NCBI GenBank assembly: GCA_963721445.1
Contig: CAVRIZ010000005.1
Span: 1,054,001 to 1,118,000 of the forward strand
DNA from: DAIOEK01 sp963721445
GTDB taxonomy: Bacteria; Chloroflexota; Anaerolineae; Anaerolineales; Anaerolineaceae
Direction of reading: 5' to 3'
Length of the DNA stretch: 64,000 nt
A program made the translations under genes and the position numbers. The notes beneath the pieces were generated by a model, which was not told where the DNA came from, did not search any database, and was given only the letters and a program-made list of their open reading frames with translations. Numbering within the stretch: position 1 is the first letter of the stretch; each line of letters begins with the position of its first letter. Below, in pieces: positions 46,104 through 53,826 of this stretch.

Positions 46104-48974
46104 TTACTGGACGGTAAAAGAAATATCCGATCCGATCGACTTATTACCGACGCTATCGTAACCGATTGCCTGAAGGACGTGTTTGCCAGACAAAACATCC
46201 CAGGGGATGGCATAGGGAATAGTCGATAATTCCGTTAGCTTTTTCCCATCCAGCCAGATCTCTACCCGCTCCATACCCACATTATCCGAAGCATCCACTC
46301 GAATGAGAATTACTGGTGATGAAGACGCATCGATGATTTGATCAGCCCCCGGATATGCGATCTTTACTTTGGGCAGCTCATTATCAACCGTCAATTGAAG
46401 GTAAGCACTCTTGATCCGGTTCTGCGTATCGATCACCTGCATGCGTAAAACATATAGACCATTCAGACCAGTCGTATCCAGCTCTCCGAGTAGACCTTCA
46501 ATGACAGGTGTGCGTCCGTCTTGCCCGATCTGCTGCCAGGTGCGGGGATTCAAGCCTTCGCCAATTTGGATACGGTAGACCGAAAAGTCCTGGCTGCTGG
46601 CCGTTCCGGTCAGTTCCACTTTCCCATGAACGTACGAATACATTTGGGGCGAAGAGAAATGAACCGCCGGGTCTTCAACTCCAGATTGGATAATGTCATA
46701 TTCTGTTGGAGAGATGTTTAACCCTGCATTTTTCGCCCAGGGAATGAATTCGGTCGGTACATCCAGAAATACCTTATCCTGGGTCAGCTCTGGCGCGGTA
46801 AAGACGGTTGCCAGCCGTCCGGTTTCACGGTTGATGGTCAATCGATGATAGAGCGTATCGGGCGTAGTAGGTTCCAACCCGCTGATAAAGATCTCTTCGG
46901 CAGTGATGGGACAGTCTTCCGTTGGCAAATAACCGGATGGATCGCAAACTTTCAGAGTGGTTACGCCAGGCGGAGGCGTAAGCGGTTTTGGGGTGACCTC
47001 ACTCATCGAGCGATCCATAACCGCACGCCATATCCCAGCTGTCCAGCGATAATCTATGACAACCGGATCCGGAGGACTAGATTCCCGAGCGCCAAGCCAA
47101 ACTCCAACAACCCGATCGGACGTGTAACCGACGGTCCAGGATTCATTCTTCGTCAAGTTCATTCCAATTTTCGCTGAAGTGGGAGTACCCAACTGCAAGA
47201 CATTCGGAAAACCCATACTGGGTCGGCGCGCAATATCATCACTCAACGGTTGATTGACCAGGTAAACCAATGGGGCGCTGACGACTGACACCGAATCGGG
47301 CGTGGTCCGATCAAGGATCAAATTTCCATTTTCATCCCATACTTTCAGAATGGAATTCAATGAGGGGTATTCCTCGGAGCCATCTTTGACTCCAGCACGA
47401 ATGCCACTGCCAGCCAGTACACTATACGCTCTGATCACGTCGGTCAGGGTGACCTGTTGTTGCAACAACTCCGATGCCTCTTCCGTTTGGTGAAAACTCA
47501 ATCCCATTGAACGAGTGAGACGCAAGAAGCTATTCCACCCCAATTGCCGAATCATCCACACAGCGGGCTGAAGATAATCGTTTGCCAGCGCGGTGCGGAT
47601 GCTGACCGGTCCGTGAAATTGATCCGGGTTGCCACTGATATTCGAAATGGCTGGTTGGGATGAATCTGGTGCGTCCCATACCAGTGTGGCTGGAGAATAT
47701 CCCTGAGCAAATCCATTAATGTAGACAAACGGGGTAACCAACGAACCGATAGCGTGCGGTTGCAGGACAGGAGAGATTCCGGTGGTTGATATTTCGCCTG
47801 TCATTGCCAGGATCTCTCCCGTCTGGGGGTCTGCCACCATCGCGCTGGAAGCGATCCTCCCGGGTGTGAAAGTCTCACCAGGGGGCAGCAACGGTAATAA
47901 TCGGGAAGCAGGACACAATTTGGATTGTTGGATTAGGTCGGGTGATTTGCCTTCAAGGGCTGAGAGTTGGGTCTGAATGATGCAGACCAATTCGCCTTGA
48001 AGGGTCTGATCCAGCGTGGTCTGGACGGTCAATCCTCCGCGTTCCAGGTGTGCTTTTCCCAGTGTTTGTTCGAGTTGCTTTTGAACTTTCCTGTTGAAAG
48101 TTGGTACGGACCCCTCGGGCTGAAGGGTGATAGGAGCGATATCTACCGTTCCACGGATGGCCGCATTAAAGACAGCCGGCGTGATAACGCCCTGCAGCGT
48201 CATGATCTTTAAGACTTCCTGTTTCAGGGTTTCTGCGCCAGCCTTTGAATCCCAGGGATTAATAGCCGGTGCCAGGGCAACACCCGCCAGGGTGGCAGCC
48301 TCGGGTAAATTAATGGCGGAGCTGGCTTTCCCGAAATAGGTCTGAGCTCCAGCTTCCACCCCGTAAGCCAGATGTCCGAATGGCAGACTATTGATATACC
48401 ATTCCAAAACTCGATCCCTTCCATAGCGTGAGATGATCTGGGCAGCCAGAATCCTTTCCCGAATTGCCCTGCGACTGGTCGATGGCTCCTGGGAGAGTAG
48501 CATGTCGAAGACTAGTTTTTGTGCGATCGTGCGATGTTCTTCCGGGTTCAGATTCAGTAAATCCACCCCGCTGGATGTATGATAGCCAGGTTCGGTGATC
48601 GCGATGATCGCGTTGACGAAGTCAGCCGAAACACGATCACCTACACCAGCTATGCGCATATATTTGCGCTGAACCCCGGGTGTGGTCAAATCCAATAACA
48701 CCTGAGTTCCGCTCCGATCGATCAATCGGGTTGGTTTCGTAAAAATGACCGATTGTGCATTCAACTGTTGGGGGATTTGTTCAATCGAAGGCAGATCAAA
48801 GGTCAATCTGGAATACTGCCAGGTCAACAGTAAGATCACTCCGATCATCGCCACAGCAGCTATCGCTGCCATGCCCCAACCGGTAGTACGGAGAACCTGT
48901 CTGCGATGTACCCGCACGTGTTGACGACGCTGAATCCGTGCACGGGTGAGCAGATAGGTATGTAATCGATTCAT
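46104..48974 (-). CDS. Bifunctional penicillin-binding protein (GT51 plus transpeptidase) with degenerate transpeptidase motifs
   Basis: A 956-residue protein with a cytoplasmic basic tail, one membrane helix (~33-55), a GT51 domain (~70-300), a transpeptidase domain (~370-650) and a C-terminal Ig-like part (~780-956). The GT51 Glu is kept (ITEPGYH, E128), with WYINSLPFG and TYFGK. The usual GGSTITQQ is reduced to HRTIAQKL. In the transpeptidase, SxxK is SLVT (411-414), SxN is DYL (466-468) and KTG is KIG (602-604), so acylation is unlikely. It overlaps folP by four bases. It could be a structural glycan polymerase or a pseudo-enzyme. Confidence 0.85.
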   Translation of the reverse strand: MNRLHTYLLTRARIQRRQHVRVHRRQVLRTTGWGMAAIAAVAMIGVILLLTWQYSRLTFDLPSIEQIPQQLNAQSVIFTKPTRLIDRSGTQVLLDLTTPGVQRKYMRIAGVGDRVSADFVNAIIAITEPGYHTSSGVDLLNLNPEEHRTIAQKLVFDMLLSQEPSTSRRAIRERILAAQIISRYGRDRVLEWYINSLPFGHLAYGVEAGAQTYFGKASSAINLPEAATLAGVALAPAINPWDSKAGAETLKQEVLKIMTLQGVITPAVFNAAIRGTVDIAPITLQPEGSVPTFNRKVQKQLEQTLGKAHLERGGLTVQTTLDQTLQGELVCIIQTQLSALEGKSPDLIQQSKLCPASRLLPLLPPGETFTPGRIASSAMVADPQTGEILAMTGEISTTGISPVLQPHAIGSLVTPFVYINGFAQGYSPATLVWDAPDSSQPAISNISGNPDQFHGPVSIRTALANDYLQPAVWMIRQLGWNSFLRLTRSMGLSFHQTEEASELLQQQVTLTDVIRAYSVLAGSGIRAGVKDGSEEYPSLNSILKVWDENGNLILDRTTPDSVSVVSAPLVYLVNQPLSDDIARRPSMGFPNVLQLGTPTSAKIGMNLTKNESWTVGYTSDRVVGVWLGARESSPPDPVVIDYRWTAGIWRAVMDRSMSEVTPKPLTPPPGVTTLKVCDPSGYLPTEDCPITAEEIFISGLEPTTPDTLYHRLTINRETGRLATVFTAPELTQDKVFLDVPTEFIPWAKNAGLNISPTEYDIIQSGVEDPAVHFSSPQMYSYVHGKVELTGTASSQDFSVYRIQIGEGLNPRTWQQIGQDGRTPVIEGLLGELDTTGLNGLYVLRMQVIDTQNRIKSAYLQLTVDNELPKVKIAYPGADQIIDASSSPVILIRVDASDNVGMERVEIWLDGKKLTELSTIPYAIPWDVLSGKHVLQAIGYDSVGNKSIGSDISFTVQ

Positions 48975-49834
48975 CCTCTCCTCACCAGTGCATCCGTCAT
49001 GCGTGCCACCCGAACTGCTTCTTTGACATCATGGACGCGGATGATATCCGCGCCACGGACAATTCCCACGCAGATGGCAGCCAGTGTTCCTTCCAGACGT
49101 TCCCCCGGTGGTAGATCCAGCGTATAACCAATGAATGATTTTCTCGAAGGTCCTAACAATATGGGGTAACCAGCCATACGGATTTCGTCGATCCGATTAA
49201 TTAAATCCAGGTTATCCTGAACCGACTTCCCAAAACCAATCCCAGGATCGAGGATGATCTGTTCCTTTCGAATACCTGCCTGATGCGCCGTATCCACCCT
49301 TTGCATTAATTCTTCCCGGACATCGGTCACAACATCCACGTATTGGGCGCCCTGATACATCCCTCCGAGCCCTTCACGAACCATATACTCGGATGGTTTG
49401 CTGCGGTTGTGCATCAACACAATTGGGCATCCGGATGAAGCAGCTAACGTTGCCATGCCCGGATCCGCTTGAAAAGCCCAGACATCATTGATCCAATCTG
49501 CTCCAACATCCAGGGCTTCGGACGCGATATTTGATTTATACGTATCCACGGATAAAATCAATTCAGTTTCCTTCCGCAATGCCCGGATGACAGGGATCAC
49601 CCGTCCTCTTTCCTCGTCCGGTGTGATGTAGGTAGATCCCGGTCTTGTGGACTCACCGCCAATATCGAGAATATCCGCCCCTTCCTCCTCGAATTTATGT
49701 GCCAATCGAATAGCTGCCTGCACCAGGTCATCACCCTGCATCAAACCATCGCCCGAAAAACTATCAGGGGTGACGTTTAGAATTCCCATCACATAGGTTC
49801 GTTTTCCCCAATCGGGCAATGATGATCTATTCAC
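48971..49834 (-). CDS. folP: Dihydropteroate synthase
   Basis: A 287-residue TIM-barrel enzyme. MGILNVTPDSFSGDG, DIGGESTRPGS, DPGIGFGK and GPSRKSFIG are the pterin and PABA-site motifs. It joins DHPP and p-aminobenzoate in folate synthesis. The frame opens at a GTG at 49858, but GTG 49834 overlaps the folK stop (GTGA) and has a GGAGAGGG ribosome site, so it is preferred. It is the middle gene of folK-folP-pbp. Confidence 0.96.
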   Translation of the reverse strand: MNRSSLPDWGKRTYVMGILNVTPDSFSGDGLMQGDDLVQAAIRLAHKFEEEGADILDIGGESTRPGSTYITPDEERGRVIPVIRALRKETELILSVDTYKSNIASEALDVGADWINDVWAFQADPGMATLAASSGCPIVLMHNRSKPSEYMVREGLGGMYQGAQYVDVVTDVREELMQRVDTAHQAGIRKEQIILDPGIGFGKSVQDNLDLINRIDEIRMAGYPILLGPSRKSFIGYTLDLPPGERLEGTLAAICVGIVRGADIIRVHDVKEAVRVARMTDALVRRG

Positions 49835-50328
49835 GGCTCCCTCTCCAAATTGTGACACCGCTTCTGATCCAGTTTATCCAGGTATTCCTGTATCCGTACG
49901 CTTCCACCGGGAAGCACCAGGTCCGGGTTTAGTTCTGCGAGCGGAACGAGTACGAAAGCTCTGCCCGTTAGAGATGCGTGAGGAATGGTCAATTCTTCAT
50001 CGTTTAGAACAAGGCTGCCATAGATGAGGATATCCAGGTCGATCACTCTGGGACCGTACCGAAATGTCTCTCTTCGACCCATTTTATCTTCGATCTCTTT
50101 CAACCGTTTAAGCAATTCAAATGGCTCGATATCCGTTTCACATTCGACGATCTGGTTGAGGAAATCCGCCTGGTCGGTGTATCCCCATGGTTTGGTCTCA
50201 TAGATCGATGACTGCCGATGTATGTTGACAAGAGCGCGGAGATTACGCACACCTTCATGCAGATAATCCTGACGAGGTTCAATGTTCGTTCCGAGTGAAA
50301 GGTAAACTGGAAATACGCTGTTATCCAT
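49831..50328 (-). CDS. folK: 2-amino-4-hydroxy-6-hydroxymethyldihydropteridine pyrophosphokinase
   Basis: A 165-residue protein. YLSLGTNIEPRQDYL at the N-terminus, SSIYETKPWGY, and FRYGPRVIDLDILIYG with IPHASL are the HPPK motifs; the two Asp residues in IDLDIL bind magnesium. It makes DHPPP for FolP next door. The ATG at 50328 has no strong ribosome site. The 70-bp gap to hom holds nothing I recognise. Confidence 0.95.
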   Translation of the reverse strand: MDNSVFPVYLSLGTNIEPRQDYLHEGVRNLRALVNIHRQSSIYETKPWGYTDQADFLNQIVECETDIEPFELLKRLKEIEDKMGRRETFRYGPRVIDLDILIYGSLVLNDEELTIPHASLTGRAFVLVPLAELNPDLVLPGGSVRIQEYLDKLDQKRCHNLEREP

Positions 50329-50398
50329 GGATGTTAAAGGAGATTCCTTCTTCCTTCAGTTCGTTAGGATTCCAATGCTTAAGCTTTCTTATTCGAAA

Positions 50399-51430
50399 TC
50401 AAACTGATCGGACGCAATTCAGCCAGTCGGCAAACATGCCATAAGCCGTCGTCTCCGGACCCGGATCTGATTCCACGATCCCCAAACCCGGGAGTGTGTC
50501 CAATTCGAACTGACAATAGGAGCTAGTTCCCTGGATGCTATATAAAACAGAGGTGGGATCGACCATTTCGGGAGCGACTCGGGTGATCACGTGGTCTCCA
50601 TTCCGTTTGGCAGTACAGACGAGCTTCCAGCGTTTACCCTGTTCCGCTGCCTGTCTCAATTCAGAAGAAGTGATTCCCCGGATCCCAGTCCGATCCACTT
50701 CCTGCGGCTTGCACGGAATGCCCATCAGGACGCTGACCAGCGCTGCCACTTTGATGGAGGCGTCCCAGCCATCAATATCAGCCGAGGGATCCGTCTCCGT
50801 GATCCCGATGCTCTGGCCATAGACGATCGCCTCCTCCAGCGTTTCGCCCGTCTCCATTCGACCTAGGATCATATTGGTACATGAATTCAGGATGCCGCGA
50901 AATGACTTTAACTCAGCGAGGGGAAGGGTTTCCCTGAATAGGGAGAAGATCGGGGCGCCATCCATAACCGCTGATTCGAAGTAAAACTTCTTACCCTGCT
51001 GGGTAGCCAGTTCGGTAAGCTCCCGAAAACCGTGCACGACCGGACCTTTATTCGCGGTCACAACATGCATTCCCGCTTCGAGCGCAGCCCGGATATGTTG
51101 GATCGCAGGCTGCCCGGTATGGTGATTAACGGGGGTTGTTTCCACCATCACGTCACCAGGGCAAGCCCGAATGAACGCTTCCCCATCCGCAGGCACAGGA
51201 ACGGACGAAACTTCCGACAGGCTTTTTCCCGTTTCAACCATTTCAAGCGCCTGCTGTAGGTCTATTCCCGTGGGAGAAATCAATCCTCCATGCCTGCCCG
51301 TCAAAATACCGGTCACTTTAAAGGTGATGCCCTTCTCCTTACGCAGCATCTCTTCTTTTCTCAGCAACAAGCGGGCAAATGCCTTACCCACATTCCCAAA
51401 ACCGACCAGTACCAACCTATATTCTTCCAT
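50399..51430 (-). CDS. hom: Homoserine dehydrogenase
   Basis: A 343-residue protein, the short type without an ACT domain. GFGNVGKAFARLLL binds NAD(P). TANKGPVV with the Lys, then FYFESAVMDGAPIFSLFRE and GILNSCTNMILGRME are the catalytic region; TETDPSADIDGWDASIK contains the conserved D-D-K. It reduces aspartate semialdehyde to homoserine for Thr and Met. A GAGGAG ribosome site precedes the ATG. It follows the SCO1664-like gene by 33 bases. Confidence 0.94.
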   Translation of the reverse strand: MEEYRLVLVGFGNVGKAFARLLLRKEEMLRKEKGITFKVTGILTGRHGGLISPTGIDLQQALEMVETGKSLSEVSSVPVPADGEAFIRACPGDVMVETTPVNHHTGQPAIQHIRAALEAGMHVVTANKGPVVHGFRELTELATQQGKKFYFESAVMDGAPIFSLFRETLPLAELKSFRGILNSCTNMILGRMETGETLEEAIVYGQSIGITETDPSADIDGWDASIKVAALVSVLMGIPCKPQEVDRTGIRGITSSELRQAAEQGKRWKLVCTAKRNGDHVITRVAPEMVDPTSVLYSIQGTSSYCQFELDTLPGLGIVESDPGPETTAYGMFADWLNCVRSV

Positions 51431-51463
51431 AGCTCCTCTACTTTTTTACTCTTCCTTGCAATT

Positions 51464-52177
51464 TTACAATGGTGGGAACGGAAACATTCTCCGATCCTTG
51501 CCAGCGTGAGGGAATACTCCGCAGATCAATATATCTTTGGCTCTCTGAATGAGCGCTTTGATCTCACTTTGCAACAAATATGGCTTCAATTCGATGACCA
51601 ATTCCTCCGGGCGCTGGATCAAACTCAGTAGACCAGCTCGAATATCTGGTGAGATTTCCTCACCGGCCAGATGCCAGATGACCGACCTGAGTTTATTTTC
51701 TACATGAAAGCATAATCCGTGGTCGATACACCACAGATGTCCATCCGGCGATACCATCACATGGCTCCCTTTTCGATCAGCATTATTAATTATGAGATCG
51801 AATGCAACCACCCGATCCAGTCGTTTACGATCTTCTTCGGAAAACGAAAAATAATGGTAATTGGGGTCATGCTCAACATGATATTGAATTGAACCGCTTC
51901 CATAGGGAAGCTTCCGCCGTCTCAAAACGGTTGGTGGAACCAGATCCCAGCCAAGAAGTTCGCTCACTCGGTATGCTGCCACTTCCCGTTTTGCCAAAGA
52001 ATTTTCGGGAAAATCCCAGAGTGGTAATTCTCCCCGGCTCGGTTTATAGACGACCTTGCAGGAACTGTCACCAGAAGTAACTTGACCCAGGAACGTATAG
52101 TTTGAGCCGTGGACGAATTGACCTTGTAGGCTGAATTCTCCAACTTCCAGGAGGTGTATGATTTCTGGTTTTTCCAT
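51464..52177 (-). CDS. SCO1664 family protein (PI3/4-kinase-like fold)
   Basis: A 237-residue protein. VVYKPSRGELPLWDFP, then LAKREVAAYRVSELLGW, FDLIINNADRKGSHV and LWCIDHGLCFH contain the Lys, the D-x-N-x-D-like loop and the D-H-G motif that resemble PI3/4-kinase and HipA-like kinases. The family is best known from actinobacteria beside DUF3090, as here. Its substrate is unknown. A strong hairpin separates it from DUF3090. TATGAT eight bases before the ATG suggests its own leaderless promoter. Confidence 0.88.
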   Translation of the reverse strand: MEKPEIIHLLEVGEFSLQGQFVHGSNYTFLGQVTSGDSSCKVVYKPSRGELPLWDFPENSLAKREVAAYRVSELLGWDLVPPTVLRRRKLPYGSGSIQYHVEHDPNYHYFSFSEEDRKRLDRVVAFDLIINNADRKGSHVMVSPDGHLWCIDHGLCFHVENKLRSVIWHLAGEEISPDIRAGLLSLIQRPEELVIELKPYLLQSEIKALIQRAKDILICGVFPHAGKDRRMFPFPPL

Positions 52178-52185
52178 TATCCCTA

Positions 52186-52191
52186 ATCATA
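52186..52191 (-). promoter_or_regulatory. -10 box of the SCO1664-like gene, leaderless type
   Basis: TATGAT on the minus strand ends eight bases before the ATG (52177). No clear -35 box was found. Confidence 0.42.
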
Positions 52192-52247
52192 CTAGAAATC
52201 ACCTGAATAATATTGTTCCGGTAAGAGGATTTGGTGCCATATTAAAC

Positions 52248-52283
52248 AAATAAGCACAGTCTAAAATGAGACTGTGCTTATTT
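52248..52283. terminator. Long bidirectional-type terminator hairpin
   Basis: Perfect 15-bp stem AAATAAGCACAGTCT / AGACTGTGCTTATTT with loop AAAATG, flanked by A and T runs on both sides. It separates DUF3090 from the SCO1664-like gene. Confidence 0.85.
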
Positions 52284-52297
52284 TAGTATCGCCAAAT

Positions 52298-52825
52298 TTA
52301 TTTCTTATGGCCATTTTTCTTCGGACAGAGATGCCCTTCGGGAGGGATCGGCTCACCACACTGGGGACAGATGGGCCGACCGCGCCCGGAAAGTTCGATT
52401 CCCCACTGACCCAGAGCTCCCAATTGTGAGCGGGTACACCAGAAACGGATCTCACCTAAATCATCTTCAGTTTCCTGATCGGTCAGGATCTCTTTTACGA
52501 CTAGAATTGCCAGGTCTTCTTCCTCAGAATAAGCCAAACCAATCTCGCCTGCTCGAAATGTTGGGTCGACCGGCGGGGTGATCCGCATACTATCCTCTTG
52601 ATAGCTGGCATCATACGGTTTTATTCCGGGATATTTTTGTGCTATCTCTGCCAAAAATTGTTCTACTCCCACGCAGATGGTTTGCACCTGAATCTTTTCG
52701 ACCAGAATTGTCACCACCTGCTCAAGTTGTTGCGCCTGAAGATAAAATACTCTGGAGCCGGGTTGTCCAATGGCATCCACTGTAAGTCGATCGATCGGAT
52801 TTAGATCCAAATCCACTTTGGGCAT
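52298..52825 (-). CDS. DUF3090 family protein
   Basis: A 175-residue protein. The DUF3090 pattern includes DRLTVDAIGQPGSRVFYLQA, then FRAGEIGLAYSEEED. The C-terminal FWCTRSQLGALGQWGIELS and RPICPQCGEPI...HLCPKKNGH hold a CxxC zinc-ribbon-like end. The function is not known. It starts 11 bases after the pfkA stop (ribosome site GGAGA) and pairs with an SCO1664-type protein, a pairing kept in actinobacteria. Confidence 0.9.
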   Translation of the reverse strand: MPKVDLDLNPIDRLTVDAIGQPGSRVFYLQAQQLEQVVTILVEKIQVQTICVGVEQFLAEIAQKYPGIKPYDASYQEDSMRITPPVDPTFRAGEIGLAYSEEEDLAILVVKEILTDQETEDDLGEIRFWCTRSQLGALGQWGIELSGRGRPICPQCGEPIPPEGHLCPKKNGHKK

Positions 52826-52836
52826 TCATTTCTCCA

Positions 52837-53817
52837 TTATCTGGCTAGTATGCGAGCCATTTCGTAGTATTCCGGGTTGATCTCCCGGTGTTTTGAGATG
52901 ATCTCGCCGATGGGAATCGGCAAGATTTCATTACCCCTCAGACCTGTCATCACGTCTGTCATACCGTCCAGAAGATATTCAACCGCCTTTATACCAAATC
53001 GTGCTGAAAGGATTCGATCGTATGCCGTGGGCTTTCCACCCCGTTGAATGTGACCAAGGATCGTTACACGCGATTCAAAGCCAATTTCAGCTTTCTCGAG
53101 CGCTGCAGCCAGATCGGTCACATTCGTCTCATATCCTTCCGCAACAATAATAACCGCATGTGATTTCCCACGTAGATAGGCATCAGTAACGCTTTTAACC
53201 ACTTCTTCCACAGAGACGCTCACTTCCGGGATCAATACCATTTCAGCGCCGCAGGTAACACCTGCCATCACTGCCAGATACCCGCAGTTACGACCCATGG
53301 TTTCCACGAGAAACGCCCGATTATGGGAGGACGCCGTATCCCGCAATTTGTCGACCGCGTCAAGGATGGTATTCAACGCAGTATCCACACCAATGCACAT
53401 GTCTGTGCCCCAGATGTCATTGTCGATGCTGCCCGGGATACCAACCACACGCACGCCTCGTTCTGCGAGTTTGTGGGCACCGGTCAGGGATCCATCACCA
53501 CCGATAACGATCAGTGCATCCATTTCGGCATTATTCATCTCACGGATCGCTTCCGTCTGACCGGCGAATGTTCTAAATTCGCTCGAACGTCTGGTTTGCA
53601 GAATCGTTCCGCCGCGTTGAAGAATTCCACCTACATCTCTTAATCCGAATTCCTTATATACACCGTGCATCAATCCTTCATAGCCGCCGGTGATACCAAA
53701 TACCTTCAGCCCACGACTGATCGCGGCACGGACAACCGCACGAACACAGGGGTTCATTCCTGGAGCATCTCCACCGGAGGTCATTACTCCAACGGATCTG
53801 ATTTTTTCTTCTGTCAT
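52837..53817 (-). CDS. pfkA: ATP-dependent 6-phosphofructokinase
   Basis: A 326-residue protein. TSGGDAPGMNPCVRAVVR, GGDGSLTGA, PGSIDNDIWGTD and GHIQRGG match bacterial PfkA. The GGDGS glycine indicates ATP rather than pyrophosphate as donor. The family Thr in PGTIDND is Ser here. It catalyses the committed step of glycolysis. It begins nine bases after dnaE and is followed by DUF3090 at 11 bases, so the three look co-transcribed. Confidence 0.96.
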   Translation of the reverse strand: MTEEKIRSVGVMTSGGDAPGMNPCVRAVVRAAISRGLKVFGITGGYEGLMHGVYKEFGLRDVGGILQRGGTILQTRRSSEFRTFAGQTEAIREMNNAEMDALIVIGGDGSLTGAHKLAERGVRVVGIPGSIDNDIWGTDMCIGVDTALNTILDAVDKLRDTASSHNRAFLVETMGRNCGYLAVMAGVTCGAEMVLIPEVSVSVEEVVKSVTDAYLRGKSHAVIIVAEGYETNVTDLAAALEKAEIGFESRVTILGHIQRGGKPTAYDRILSARFGIKAVEYLLDGMTDVMTGLRGNEILPIPIGEIISKHREINPEYYEMARILAR

Positions 53818-53826
53818 CTTAACCTG

